From the NCBI RefSeq assembly GCF_026157065.1, contig NZ_JANLGQ010000001.1, positions 186,001-250,000 of the forward strand: a stretch of 64,000 nucleotides of DNA, in the 5' to 3' direction. The position numbers and the translations under genes were made by a program. Of the stretch, positions 43,538 to 52,465 are shown in pieces (position 1 is the stretch's first letter; every line of letters begins with the position of its first letter). The notes under the pieces are model-generated. The model was not told the origin of the DNA, made no database searches, and worked only from the letters and a program-made list of their open reading frames with translations. This stretch comes from Enterococcus sp. HY326. GTDB lineage: Bacteria > Bacillota > Bacilli > Lactobacillales > Enterococcaceae.

Positions 43538-44614
43538 GTGACTTTTATTGAAGATTTAATTGCGGCAATTGGGGTTGTCCTGAACGGGATTCCCCAAGGT
43601 ATTTTAGCAATGACCTTGGGCTTTGCGGTCTTTCCTACTACATTTTCATTTATTTTTGCTTCGGCAGTCAACGGAATTTTCCATTCCGTTGCGCCACTTT
43701 CCTTTCAAGCGGAATCCTTAGCCATCACAGGTGACATTGGCAAGACTCATAAGGAACGGATTTCGATTATTTTTTTCGGCTCATTGATTATGTTTTTTAT
43801 CGGAGTTTCTGGATTGCTTACACAAATTGTCGACTTTCTTGGGGAGAATATCATTTCTGGTATGATGGCCGGCGTTGGAATTATGTTGGCTAAAATTTCC
43901 CTTAACATGGTCAAATCAGACCGAGAAATTGGCCTTGTATCATTGATAACGGCGGTTTTCATTTATTTATTAACGAAGGATTTAGTTTGGACCATTACGC
44001 TGTCAGTTATTTTAGCCACTTTGTATGCTCGCATTAAAACAAAATACAGCGTTGATCTACCGGAGCACGTCACCCAAAGAAAATTTGTTTTTACGAAACC
44101 AATAATCAATACGGCGGTGGTTCGTGGCGCTCTTAGTTTAGCTTGTTTGAATATTAGCGCCAATATTTCTTATGGATTATTAACTGGGCAAATGACAGGT
44201 ATTGAACCCAATCCAGTCAACTTAAATCTACTGACAATCACCCAATCGATTGCCGACCTTGGCACCAGCTTGCTCGGCGGTGCTCCGGTTGAAGCAGTTA
44301 TTTCAGCTACTGGTAGCGCACCAAATCCCGTTCTTTCAGGGATTTTGATGATGCTGATTATGGCCGTGATTTTATTTAGCGGCCTGTTACCAAAAATTGG
44401 TAAATTTGTACCCAGCTCTTCTATCTCAGGCTTTTTATTTGTTTTAGGCACCTTTATTGTCTTCCCTGACAATGCCAGCCTAGCTGTAGCCGGCACCGAT
44501 TCAACAATCGGCGCCATCACCTTATTAATCACCGCCGTGGTCGATCCGTTTTTCGGATTGGTAACCGGTGCGTTTTTCAAAATTATCTTACCGATTTTAG
44601 GATTAGGAGTGTAA
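43538..44614 (+). CDS. NCS2-type purine/nucleobase permease
   Basis: A 358-residue membrane protein with about ten to twelve helices and NCS2-like features, including the N-terminal glycine-rich helices (GIPQGILAMTLGFAVFP) and a QSIADLGTSLLGGAPVEAVISATGS stretch like the substrate region of AzgA and related carriers. It starts with GTG, with GAGGTG five bases upstream. The following gene, two bases away, is a phosphoribosyltransferase, so the pair probably takes up and traps a purine base, with adenine or guanine the most likely. Confidence 0.75.
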   Translation: MTFIEDLIAAIGVVLNGIPQGILAMTLGFAVFPTTFSFIFASAVNGIFHSVAPLSFQAESLAITGDIGKTHKERISIIFFGSLIMFFIGVSGLLTQIVDFLGENIISGMMAGVGIMLAKISLNMVKSDREIGLVSLITAVFIYLLTKDLVWTITLSVILATLYARIKTKYSVDLPEHVTQRKFVFTKPIINTAVVRGALSLACLNISANISYGLLTGQMTGIEPNPVNLNLLTITQSIADLGTSLLGGAPVEAVISATGSAPNPVLSGILMMLIMAVILFSGLLPKIGKFVPSSSISGFLFVLGTFIVFPDNASLAVAGTDSTIGAITLLITAVVDPFFGLVTGAFFKIILPILGLGV

Positions 44615-44616
44615 AC

Positions 44617-45186
44617 ATGACGGAGAAAAATTTTTACAACTTAACAGTCGGCCAACTGACACGCCAATTGCCTATCGTTCCAATTACAAACGACATGGCG
44701 ATTGCCTCCTTTGTCTTATTAGGAGACGCCGAGCTGACCCATTATGCAGCAAAATTATTGCTTGAAAAACTACCACAAGATTTTGATTACATTGTGACCT
44801 TTGAAAGCAAAGGCATCCCGCTAGCTCAAGAGCTGACCTATTTAGCCGGACAGAAAAAATATTTTGTCCTCAGAAAAAGTATCAAATCCTATATGGAAAA
44901 TCCGGTCACGCAAAGTGTCAATTCAATCACTACAAAAGAGGAACAACTTTTAGTATTAGATGGGACAGATGCCGCTGAACTCCAAGGCAAAAAAGTTATT
45001 CTATTAGATGATGTTATCAGCACTGGTGCTTCTATGCAGGCAGCAGTAGACCTTTTGGCTGCAATTAAGCTTGAAATTATCGGAAAATTCGCGATTTTAG
45101 CTGAAGGCGAAGCAGCCGACCGCACAGATTTAACTTACATCACCAAACTGCCACTGCTCGAATACCCATCATTAAAAGAAATCTAA
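44617..45186 (+). CDS. Purine phosphoribosyltransferase-like protein
   Basis: A 189-residue type I phosphoribosyltransferase. The PRPP-binding loop VILLDDVISTGASM (near 126-139) is intact, and IVTFESKGIPLAQELTYLAG (near 58-77) resembles the adenine and xanthine phosphoribosyltransferases. It is encoded two bases after the permease gene, so both are one transcript ended by a strong terminator. It converts a free base and PRPP to a nucleotide; the base cannot be fixed from sequence. Confidence 0.82.
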   Translation: MTEKNFYNLTVGQLTRQLPIVPITNDMAIASFVLLGDAELTHYAAKLLLEKLPQDFDYIVTFESKGIPLAQELTYLAGQKKYFVLRKSIKSYMENPVTQSVNSITTKEEQLLVLDGTDAAELQGKKVILLDDVISTGASMQAAVDLLAAIKLEIIGKFAILAEGEAADRTDLTYITKLPLLEYPSLKEI

Positions 45187-45193
45187 TCCTTAC

Positions 45194-45238
45194 AAAAAAC
45201 CACTAGAAAATTCTTTGCAGATTTTCTAGTGGTTTTTT
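45194..45238. terminator. Bidirectional terminator
   Basis: A perfect 18-bp inverted repeat (AAAAAACCACTAGAAAAT with its complement) around a nine-base loop, with the A and T runs forming part of the stem. It separates the convergent phosphoribosyltransferase and small membrane protein genes. Confidence 0.92.
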
Positions 45239-45251
45239 AATGACATTGATA

Positions 45252-45494
45252 TCAATTATTTATAGGTTGCGTAAAAGACATATACAGCACCCATAATGCA
45301 AATAAAAACATCAGCCCACTTGCCACATAAACAATAATTCCAAGGACAGGTGCGACTTTTTGAGCTTCTTTTGGTTGATTGTTAAACGTATTGCCGGCAA
45401 TTAGCCGCAGCCATTGCCCCTTTCGAAAATGAAAACCGATTGCTGCCAATGCACTAGCAACAGCAACTAGTAAAATTTCTATAAGGATAACCAT
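45252..45494 (-). CDS. Small two-span membrane protein
   Basis: An 80-residue protein with helices at about 2-20 and 48-72 and a basic loop with RKGQWLRLIAGNTFN between them. The layout is similar to small DUF3784-like membrane proteins, but I cannot assign it firmly. AAGGAGG lies seven bases before the ATG, which supports it as a gene. It lies between two terminator-like regions and is probably transcribed alone. Confidence 0.65.
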   Translation of the reverse strand: MVILIEILLVAVASALAAIGFHFRKGQWLRLIAGNTFNNQPKEAQKVAPVLGIIVYVASGLMFLFALWVLYMSFTQPINN

Positions 45495-45664
45495 CGCTAC
45501 CTCCTTAACTAGTTTAAAACAAGCAGAAAAGATTTTTCCATTAGATTGTGACTAGCTTATAAAGTGGCTTCTCTCAGCTCTTGCCAAAAAGACCAGCAGA
45601 AATTTATTTATTTTGACGTAAACACCAAAAGTCAGACTAAGAGTTATCTTTTTGGAAACAGTAC

Positions 45665-46060
45665 CTATTGCTTATTTTGCAACTTTTTTTGCAGATTGAA
45701 AATATCAGCCAAGGCCTTTTCACCATTCATATTCCCGAAGGTTTTCATATCGATGTCTGCACAGGGTACATCAATCGTTGCTAATAGCTTTTGTAAACTA
45801 GGCGTTTTATAGCGAACCTGAGGGCACACCAGCACTTGATCTACATAAGGCTTAAACAGCGGCTCCAAATTATTTTGGGTAATTTCCCCTTCTCCACCAT
45901 ATGCGATGAGTGTCGGAAATTCAGCCGACAATTGTTCAAAATCCTTGATTACCTCGTGCAAATGGCCAAAATGGACGGCTTCAGGGTCAGCCGCCTTTGA
46001 AATTTTCTGACAAAACATACTCGATGTCATCCCGCCTGCACAACAAATAAAAATCAGCAT
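45665..46060 (-). CDS. Orphan PTS IIB protein (lactose/cellobiose class-like)
   Basis: A 131-residue protein with the EIIB cellobiose-class pattern: a P-loop-like start FICCAGGMTSSMF with candidate phospho-cysteine 6 or 7, then VLVCPQVRYKTPSLQKLL (near 76-93) and DMKTFGNMNGEKAL (near 104-117). The P-loop is one residue longer than in typical EIIB-Cel, so activity is not assured. No IIA or IIC gene is near. It starts inside the last codons of the hydrolase gene (7-base overlap) with AAGGAG from that gene's 3' end, so the two are coupled. Confidence 0.78.
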   Translation of the reverse strand: MLIFICCAGGMTSSMFCQKISKAADPEAVHFGHLHEVIKDFEQLSAEFPTLIAYGGEGEITQNNLEPLFKPYVDQVLVCPQVRYKTPSLQKLLATIDVPCADIDMKTFGNMNGEKALADIFNLQKKLQNKQ

Positions 46061-46908
46061 GATGTATGCTCCTTTATAAACGTATTGTAAATCTGTAAAA
46101 ATGTATCAGGAGCTTCGGAAAAAGGCCCGTGTCCACAATCCGCAAGCGCATGATAGTCTATCAAAGAATTTTGCTCTTTGACCAGTTGAGCACTTAGTTT
46201 CTCTTGAGAACAAATTGAATCTAAAACCCCCTGAATAATACAAAGGGGGATTTGCACCGAGTCAAAAACACCAGCCAAATCTGCATCAAAAAACCAATCA
46301 CTCATCTGATAAGTATAGTGTAGGGATTTAGACTGATTTTCCTCTGATAAAATATACTCTCGAATTGCCGGCTGAGCAAAAAAATCCTGCGGCGATAACT
46401 CAAGCATCTGAGCAAATCGCTGCTTCTCTTCAGCAAATAATCTATTCATATACTGTTGCTGGCCTTTTTTAAAAAAGGCTCTTCCTTCAGCTTTGCTAAA
46501 GAAAACAGCAGGACAGCTGAGCAACAATCCCTTTACGCAAGTTGGCGCTGCTTTGATAGTTTGCAGAGCCAAGTTTCCTCCAAAGCTCCCGCCAAATAAC
46601 CAAATTTCTTTTTTGGCAAACAGCTTTTTAGCAAAATGAATGACCTCCAAGACATCTGCTATCAGCCTCTCTTTAGAAAATTTTTCTGTAGCTGGAAAAT
46701 AAGAATTCCCAGCTCCCCGCTGATCAAAATAGAGACATAAATAATCTTTTTCCAATTGTAAGAAAGCCTCAATTTCTCTCAAAGGACGATAGCCACTACC
46801 CGGGCCTCCGTGCAAAAAAATAATCAGCTGCTGAGCCTCTTCATTTCCTACCACTAAAGAATCCAGCCGAACTTTATCATCAGTCAAAATTGAAAATACT
46901 TGTTCCAT
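46054..46908 (-). CDS. Alpha/beta hydrolase (proline iminopeptidase-like)
   Basis: A 284-residue alpha/beta hydrolase. The oxyanion loop HGGPGSGYRPL (near 33-43) and YFDQRGAGNSYF are those of the proline iminopeptidase group; the nucleophile lies in GGSFGGNLAL (Ser near 110), the acid in the GVLDSICSQ region, and the His in ADCGHGPFSEAP (near 263). The substrate is unknown. It is coupled to the downstream IIB-like gene, which might link it to a glycoside-derived substrate. Confidence 0.85.
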   Translation of the reverse strand: MEQVFSILTDDKVRLDSLVVGNEEAQQLIIFLHGGPGSGYRPLREIEAFLQLEKDYLCLYFDQRGAGNSYFPATEKFSKERLIADVLEVIHFAKKLFAKKEIWLFGGSFGGNLALQTIKAAPTCVKGLLLSCPAVFFSKAEGRAFFKKGQQQYMNRLFAEEKQRFAQMLELSPQDFFAQPAIREYILSEENQSKSLHYTYQMSDWFFDADLAGVFDSVQIPLCIIQGVLDSICSQEKLSAQLVKEQNSLIDYHALADCGHGPFSEAPDTFLQIYNTFIKEHTSC

Positions 46909-47023
46909 AAAATCCTCACTTTTTCACAATTATTTTCTATTATAACGCAGTAAACTTCATTTGATAAGGCTTACTAAATTTAGATTCTTATGTTGAAATT
47001 ACCTTTTCCGGTGTTTGAAAGCA

Positions 47024-47223
47024 GAAAAAAAGCTGTGCCATTACTTAAAACAGAGCCGAACTTTATGAACAATATCTAACAAATTGCACTCGATATTGTT
47101 AATTTGCGACGAGGACCGATTGAATCGCAAGGACTCACGTACTTTCGCGAAGCCCTGTTGGTCCACAGAAACAAATACAGAATAGTTCAGAATTTCATCT
47201 GTTAAAAAGTTAATATCACAGCC
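47024..47223. repeat. Dispersed palindromic repeat, copy C
   Basis: About 200 bp with the same ends as copy A (AAAAAAAGCTGTG-CATTA, AAAACAGA, GAACTTTATGAACAATA on the left; AACAGATG-, GTTCAGAATTTCATCTGTTAAAAA and ATCACAGCC on the right) and the central GCGACGAGGACC shared with copy B. It lies between the HAD phosphatase and hydrolase genes. Confidence 0.8.
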
Positions 47224-47252
47224 TTATTTTTACAGCTATTTACACTATAAGC

Positions 47253-48032
47253 TTATATCAATCCATGTTTAATACAGTAATTATAAATACCATCCTCAGC
47301 TACATGACCGATTACTTCATCCGCAACCGCCTTTAAATCCTCAGAGGCATTGTCCATCGCAACACCCCAGCCAACAGCCTTCAGCATTTCAATATCATTA
47401 TTCCCATCGCCGAAAGCCAAAGCTTCAGACTGATCAAAATTATAGTAGGCTAAAATCTTGGCAATACCTGAACCTTTTCCGCTACTCAGAGGAATAATAT
47501 CCACTGCTCGATTCCACCAAGCCACAATTTTAGCATTGTGAGTCTCCTCCATTACCTTATCGTAATCTTTTTTTTCTGAACCCAACATGACTTGGAAAAT
47601 ATCTTCATTTTCTACTACCTCAGCAAAATCCTCAGACACAATCACCGGTTGGTGGGCAAATCCAAAATATTCAGCTAAATCCGCATCCGTTCCATTCGCG
47701 ATTGTCTTGTTTTTGGTGGCAACAGCGACAGGACGTTGCAATGCACTCGCATTTTGAATTATCTGCCGCACATCTTCAGTCGGAATCGGATTGCTTAAAA
47801 TTGTTTCCCGCTGATTAAAACAATACGAACCATTGAAGGTCAAAAAAGCATCAAACTCCACCTGCTCAAATTGCGGCAAAGCAATCGGACTACGCCCTGT
47901 CGCAATACAAATGATGATGCCCTTTTTTTTCAGCTCAATCAACGTCTGCAGCATCTTTTCAGAAATCTGCTTTTTCTCCATATCAATCAACGTGCCGTCA
48001 ATGTCAAAAAAAATAATTTTTATGTTTTCCAT
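47253..48032 (-). CDS. Cof-type HAD phosphatase
   Basis: A 259-residue HAD-superfamily hydrolase of the Cof (IIB cap) class. Motif I FFDIDGTLIDM (near 8-18) holds the nucleophile Asp, motif II is CIATGRSP (near 42), and motif IV is AFGDGNNDIEML (near 207). These enzymes dephosphorylate sugar phosphates or cofactors such as pyridoxal phosphate and FMN. No neighbouring gene narrows the substrate. It is transcribed alone. Confidence 0.92.
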   Translation of the reverse strand: MENIKIIFFDIDGTLIDMEKKQISEKMLQTLIELKKKGIIICIATGRSPIALPQFEQVEFDAFLTFNGSYCFNQRETILSNPIPTEDVRQIIQNASALQRPVAVATKNKTIANGTDADLAEYFGFAHQPVIVSEDFAEVVENEDIFQVMLGSEKKDYDKVMEETHNAKIVAWWNRAVDIIPLSSGKGSGIAKILAYYNFDQSEALAFGDGNNDIEMLKAVGWGVAMDNASEDLKAVADEVIGHVAEDGIYNYCIKHGLI

Positions 48033-48835
48033 GGTTTGCTCCTTTTATAGATAATTATATCCGATACTTAAATCTTTTATAGGTTTCATTTTATCAAAAC
48101 TAAATACATTGAACCACTTGAAAAGAATAAATAGCTTATTCATTAGAGAACTCATCCGTTTCGGCAGAACAATTATTTTTCTATTCTACAGGAAATTATG
48201 GTGAACCTTGGCAATCTGGCTTTGTAGTCAATTTTAATCACCTGGTGCAAAACGTCCGCTTTCTTTTGAACGAAATTTGTTTTGCTGGCACACGAGACGA
48301 GCTTTTCCACACTTTAGATTGTGGACAAAATTAAAATCTAGCTGTTATTTCTTCTCCTGATAGCTACGCAAAAGGTTAAGTAAATATCTTTGGTTCTCCA
48401 ATAATATTGCACAACTGAGTTCGACTATTTATCTTACCGTTTCAAATTTTACAAAAAATGAGAACTTTGATGACAAGCAAATGAAAAGTTAGATATATCA
48501 ATCCATTGATGGTAGCGCCAGTTTGCAGGTTGTGGAGCAGGGAAATCAGGTGCAGATATAATTTCAACCTTAACTAAACAATTCATTTTTATTTGAAAGC
48601 TATAGAAAACATTAAAACAACCATCGTCATTAAAACCTCCAAATTCCTATTTGTAATATTTGATTTCCTCTCTACCTTGATTTTACTCAAAATACACGTA
48701 AGTTTTTGTTTTGATAATTGCTATCAAATGAATTACTTTCTTAGATTTTTATCTTAATACGGCAAGAAGATTCAAAAAAATCCCCCTCCAGATAAAAAAG
48801 TTTGATAATATAGAATCTAGACAGGTGGTATTAAT
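48033..48835. other. 800-bp region without a confirmed gene
   Basis: A low-coding region between the HAD and NUDIX genes. The strongest gene-like signal is a 13-codon minus-strand frame (48589-48630, MTMVVLMFSIAFK) with TTTGGAGG five bases before its ATG, plus a perfect TTTGATA/TATCAAA palindrome at about 48710-48728. No convincing promoter or terminator bounds it. Short coding-like stretches elsewhere are interrupted by stops, so gene remnants are possible. Confidence 0.4.
48589..48630 (-). CDS. Possible hydrophobic micro-peptide, 13 codons
   Basis: MTMVVLMFSIAFK with a strong ribosome site (TTTGGAGG, spacing 5). It is too short to judge by content, and no clear -10/-35 pair precedes it. 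It is listed because the ribosome site is better than chance would usually give and because a similar short hydrophobic peptide occurs at 53632-53679. Confidence 0.25.
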   Translation of the reverse strand: MTMVVLMFSIAFK

Positions 48836-49279
48836 TTGAAAGTTACAATTTATAATTTAAATGAAAAAGCCGATAATCAACTTGCCTTTGCAGTTATTAT
48901 CGCGAAATTTGAAGCTAAATATCTCTTTGTTCAACATAAAAATCGCAGCACGCTAGAAATACCTGGTGGGCATCGAGAGGCTCATGAAAGTATTTTAACC
49001 TGTGCCCAGCGTGAGCTTTACGAGGAAACTGGTGCTTTGGACTATTCAATAGATCCTCTTTTTGTTTATGGCGTGCAAAAAGATAATCAGGAAGAAGATT
49101 TCGGCTTGGTCTTTTTTGCCGAAATTTTGGAGCTTGAACCTCAGCTTCATTTTGAAATTTCCAAACTCCACTACCTTGATTCAGCACCGAAAAATTGGAC
49201 TTATCCACAAATCCAACCCAAACTCTTTACCCAATACCTCACTAAACATGATAAAAACCACAGACTTGGCGACTGCTAG
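48836..49279 (+). CDS. NUDIX hydrolase
   Basis: A 147-residue protein with an intact Nudix box GGHREAHESILTCAQRELYEETGA, matching G-x5-E-x7-REUxEExGU (about 43-66), where the Glu residues bind Mg2+. It hydrolyses a nucleoside diphosphate linked to another group; the substrate is not predictable. It starts with TTG eight bases after AGGTGG. The last codons form the left arm of its own terminator. Confidence 0.88.
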   Translation: MKVTIYNLNEKADNQLAFAVIIAKFEAKYLFVQHKNRSTLEIPGGHREAHESILTCAQRELYEETGALDYSIDPLFVYGVQKDNQEEDFGLVFFAEILELEPQLHFEISKLHYLDSAPKNWTYPQIQPKLFTQYLTKHDKNHRLGDC

Positions 49280-49291
49280 TCTGTGGTTTTT
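49254..49291 (+). terminator. Terminator overlapping the NUDIX stop codon
   Basis: AAAAACCACAGACT pairs with AGTCTGTGGTTTTT around an eleven-base loop. The stop codon TAG (49277-49279) overlaps the loop and right arm, so translation reaches into the hairpin. Confidence 0.85.
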
Positions 49292-49498
49292 AGAAATAGA
49301 TTTAAGGTTGGTACTCAATTCAAAACAGATTCGTAAACTTTCTCAAATAAAGCAATTGTAAAATCTCCTGAAAATTTGATAAACAGGGCTGAAAATCTAT
49401 TTTTCTCAAAAAAATTGGGTGGCTTCATGCCAAGGTTTCCAGAATCAGACTGATGATCTGCTATGAAACCGACTCTTTATTAACCGTAAAGCTTAAGG

Positions 49499-49990
49499 TT
49501 AATAAACCCCACCATCTGGCATTTCTTGTTGATTGACAAAATCCAGATGATACAGTTTTTCCCAATGATTGATATTCAAGGTGCCTTTGGTTAAGTGGAC
49601 AGCCAAGAAGCAACAATTCTCATCGGCTTCATTATTGGCCATATCATACCACTCGGCAAAGACCGTGCGCAGTTTTGTTCGAATTTCTGCATTTTTAGGA
49701 TCAAGGACCCAGCCGAGATTTTCCGCCAAGGCATTGGCGGTGAACATTTCCAAATTGCCGGCTACAGAGACTTCTGGGTTGTGGGCAATTTGTTTCATTT
49801 TATTGGACTGGGCATGGGTGATAATATAAAACGCGCCCTTTTCGTAATAGGCATCCACCGTACGGACAACAGGTCGAGGCTGTTGATTTTCCGCTGACTC
49901 TAAAGCAATCGTCGCTAGAGATATCAGATTGTCCTTACCTCCACCAAATTTTTCTTCCAATAATTGTAATCCTTCTTCAAATTGATTCAT
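49499..49990 (-). CDS. Pyridoxamine 5'-phosphate oxidase-family protein
   Basis: A 163-residue FMN-binding split-barrel protein. The pattern PRPVVRTVDAYYEKGAFYIITHAQSNKMKQIAHNPEVSVAG (about 37-78) is typical of the PPOX-like family (general stress protein 26 relatives), which bind flavin or F420/heme. It is unlikely to be the true PdxH. It is followed by, and may share a transcript with, nothing downstream; the DUF6273 gene precedes it by 16 bases. Confidence 0.82.
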   Translation of the reverse strand: MNQFEEGLQLLEEKFGGGKDNLISLATIALESAENQQPRPVVRTVDAYYEKGAFYIITHAQSNKMKQIAHNPEVSVAGNLEMFTANALAENLGWVLDPKNAEIRTKLRTVFAEWYDMANNEADENCCFLAVHLTKGTLNINHWEKLYHLDFVNQQEMPDGGVY

Positions 49991-50006
49991 TTTCCTTACC
50001 CCTTTT

Positions 50007-50621
50007 TTAAGTTAATTTCAGCCACAGAGCTGGTCGTAAACCGCCGCTATTGTCATGAGTCTGGGGATGAATTGTGTTGCTGGAATAGTTAAAGGTGCTA
50101 TTGCCTTGAATTCCAATGACCCCATTGCCCCAAATATAGACGGCTGTCCGCTGATTTTTTCCCGACGAGCGTAGCCACCACCACCAGATATCACCTTGAT
50201 ACACCGCAGACCGTAAAGGATTATGAACGTCCTTCCTTTGAAACCAGTACCGCTGCTTTTTCGCCGGCTGATATAACAGCCGGCTGCTGTCGCCAAAATA
50301 TTTTGCGGCGACTTCTTCAATACTTAGTAGGAAAATTTTATCTAGTGTAGCCTCGCCCGCATCCGTTTTATACCATTCATTAGCTGGATTTTCATTGACT
50401 ACTGGCAGAATTTTTTGACGTTCGTCTTCTGTGAATGTCGTGAAAAACTCATTATTTAGATACTGACGAATATCACTGGTTGACCAACTAACCTCACCGG
50501 CTTGATTATGATAAGGTCGTTGGCCAATTATATCTTTGGTAATTAACAAAGTCCTCTCTGGCTCAACAGCTAAAACCTTCCATTGATACAAACCAAAAGT
50601 AATTATCTCACCTATTTCCAT
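50007..50621 (-). CDS. DUF6273 domain protein
   Basis: A 204-residue protein with the DUF6273 pattern: an N-terminal small beta domain (GEIITFGLYQWKVLAV), SWSTSDIRQYLNNEFFTTFTEDE (about 45-67), the signature DIWWWWLRSSGKN near 145 and an ending SGGLRPALWLKL. The fold is related to C-type-lectin/formylglycine-enzyme-like domains often seen in secreted or toxin-linked proteins, but this copy has no signal peptide. Function is unknown. It is 16 bases from the PPOX gene and likely shares its transcript. Confidence 0.75.
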   Translation of the reverse strand: MEIGEIITFGLYQWKVLAVEPERTLLITKDIIGQRPYHNQAGEVSWSTSDIRQYLNNEFFTTFTEDERQKILPVVNENPANEWYKTDAGEATLDKIFLLSIEEVAAKYFGDSSRLLYQPAKKQRYWFQRKDVHNPLRSAVYQGDIWWWWLRSSGKNQRTAVYIWGNGVIGIQGNSTFNYSSNTIHPQTHDNSGGLRPALWLKLT

Positions 50622-50683
50622 TTGTCCCTCTCTTTCTTTCGCTTTCTTGAAACCAGTTATTAGCTAAAGAAATTCATTAAAAT

Positions 50684-51157
50684 TTATTTTTTCAATTTGA
50701 TGGGAACATAAACTTCCAATTGTGCATAGCCGAGCTGTTCCTGCAGCTCAGAAGAAGTTACGCTGTGGGATAAATCATAATGCCCCTCGTATTCGTTCAG
50801 TTCAAAATTGTCACTCTCAGCAATCCATTGTTTAATGGTGCCATAGACCGCTTGTTCATCGGCAACATCGTCTAAAACCGCCGTTGCCGCAGCATATAAG
50901 CCACCGGGAAAATCAATTAGTTCATACTGAAGCTGATTAGGGAGTGCGTAAAACCAAATCAAAGAGTTGTTACTGCACTCAAACATCATAAAATCCCGCA
51001 TAAACCATTTGTCTTGGCGCTGCTTGTCAAAAGCTGACCACCAGTTATTAAACTTGGTCAGTTGCCCAGCTAGTCCAAAGGGATTATCAGCTTCTTTTGC
51101 ATAACCTGATGAAACCATTTTACATGCGGGAAATTCAATTATTCGGATTGTTTCCAT
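50684..51157 (-). CDS. GyrI-like effector-binding domain protein
   Basis: A 157-residue protein resembling the effector-binding domain of AraC/MerR multidrug regulators (SHS2/GyrI fold), beginning with IRIIEFPACKMVSSGYA and ending with LEVYVPIKLK, with GGLYAAATAV at the domain turn. No DNA-binding domain is attached. Such stand-alone proteins bind amphipathic drugs or gyrase in studied cases. It may be co-transcribed with the downstream DUF6273 and PPOX genes. Confidence 0.75.
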   Translation of the reverse strand: METIRIIEFPACKMVSSGYAKEADNPFGLAGQLTKFNNWWSAFDKQRQDKWFMRDFMMFECSNNSLIWFYALPNQLQYELIDFPGGLYAAATAVLDDVADEQAVYGTIKQWIAESDNFELNEYEGHYDLSHSVTSSELQEQLGYAQLEVYVPIKLKK

Positions 51158-51304
51158 ACTTCACACCTCTTATTATTTTCTTTTAGCTTACCAAGAAAAA
51201 GCGCTTGTTTCCAATTAATTTCTGTCGGAAAAATTAACTAAAAAGATAGCTAGCTGGTTGTTTATCTTCTACAAACAACCGACGCTTTTTCTCTGCAATA
51301 ACGC

Positions 51305-51334
51305 AAAAACCCCGACCAAATTTCTTCAGTCGGG
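51305..51334 (-). terminator. Terminator of the BASS/dehydrogenase operon
   Basis: Minus-strand CCCGAC pairs with GTCGGG around a 12-base loop and is followed by GTTTTTG, 58 bases after the dehydrogenase stop. Confidence 0.75.
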
Positions 51335-51391
51335 CTAGGGGGGAATTATTAGGTTTCTTCAAGGCTTCGTGCTTTTTTCAGGCTAAGCTAA

Positions 51392-52465
51392 TTAAGCTGG
51401 ATAGGTCTCAACATCGATGATGGCTTGTTTGAACATGTCTCGAGTAATTTCATAGGGTACATGCACGATGTCATTTGTGCTCATCGCCTTATCAAGAATT
51501 TTATCCAAGTCACAGGAGACATCCAAGCCCATTTCGGTCATTGAAACCGGCAATTTATTTTCTTCCATAAAATGATACACTCTTTGGAAAAGTGCATCCT
51601 GGTTGTCCATTTTTAGTAATGCCAAAACGCCGTAGCTGACAGAAGCGCCATGCAGATAGTTTTCCATTTTTTTCAACACCGTAGTGCCGTAATAGAAGGA
51701 ATGAGCCATTGCGGAATTGTAATCATTAATGACCAAGACAGATACCAAGCCAGTTGTGACGATAATATCAGCGACAACCTGTTCTAAAGCAAAGGAAGAA
51801 ACACCTTTAGCATTGTCCTGCAAGGCTTGCGTGCCGTAAGTCAGCAAACGATCGGTACACATTTTTCCAATCTGGATTCCCAGTGCATCGGTATAATCCA
51901 GTTGATCGCCGCGGGCAGAGAAGGTCGATTCAATTTCTTTTGAAAGGGCGTCGCCAACGCCAGCCCACAGATATTCATCTGGAGCTTGCGCAATAATTGT
52001 TGTGTCAATAAAAGCATGCGTTGGCGGTTTTGATGGGAAGAATAGGCCTTGCATTTCTCCTTCTTCCGTGTACATAACACACACAGCAGTTACCGGTGAA
52101 CAATTAGAGCCGATTGTTGGGAAGGTGAAAACGGGTTTGCCTGTTTTTTCACCGACTACTTTGACTGTATCACAAACCCGGCCGCCGCCGACAGCAAAGA
52201 CCACATCAGCTGTCTGGACACTAGGGTGGTTAACTAATTTTTCAACATTTTCATACGTAGAGTTGCCGCCATACCATAAGTTGTCGATGATTTCGATTTC
52301 AGTAGTTATTGATTGTTTAATTTTAGTTTCGGCAGCGGCTAATGCTTTTTTGCCGCCAATCATGACCGCTTTGGTTCCATAACTTTTGACAACCTCAGTC
52401 ACTTCCTCATAAGCACCAGCTCCAAGGGTATAATTAGGTAAAAACACGTTTTGATTTTGACTCAT
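51392..52465 (-). CDS. Iron-containing alcohol dehydrogenase, GldA/hydroxycarboxylate dehydrogenase type
   Basis: A 357-residue NAD(P)-dependent dehydrogenase of the GldA-like group. The nucleotide loop VVFAVGGGRVCDTVK (near 85-99), the PTIGSNCSPVTAV segment (near 115) and the metal-binding stretch with HGASVSYGV (near 250) are visible. Relatives reduce 2-oxo acids or oxidise glycerol. The ATG at 52465 follows GAAGGAGG by nine bases and lies 32 bases inside the transporter gene, so the two are translationally coupled. A 2-oxo or hydroxy acid substrate shared with the transporter is a reasonable guess. Confidence 0.8.
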   Translation of the reverse strand: MSQNQNVFLPNYTLGAGAYEEVTEVVKSYGTKAVMIGGKKALAAAETKIKQSITTEIEIIDNLWYGGNSTYENVEKLVNHPSVQTADVVFAVGGGRVCDTVKVVGEKTGKPVFTFPTIGSNCSPVTAVCVMYTEEGEMQGLFFPSKPPTHAFIDTTIIAQAPDEYLWAGVGDALSKEIESTFSARGDQLDYTDALGIQIGKMCTDRLLTYGTQALQDNAKGVSSFALEQVVADIIVTTGLVSVLVINDYNSAMAHSFYYGTTVLKKMENYLHGASVSYGVLALLKMDNQDALFQRVYHFMEENKLPVSMTEMGLDVSCDLDKILDKAMSTNDIVHVPYEITRDMFKQAIIDVETYPA

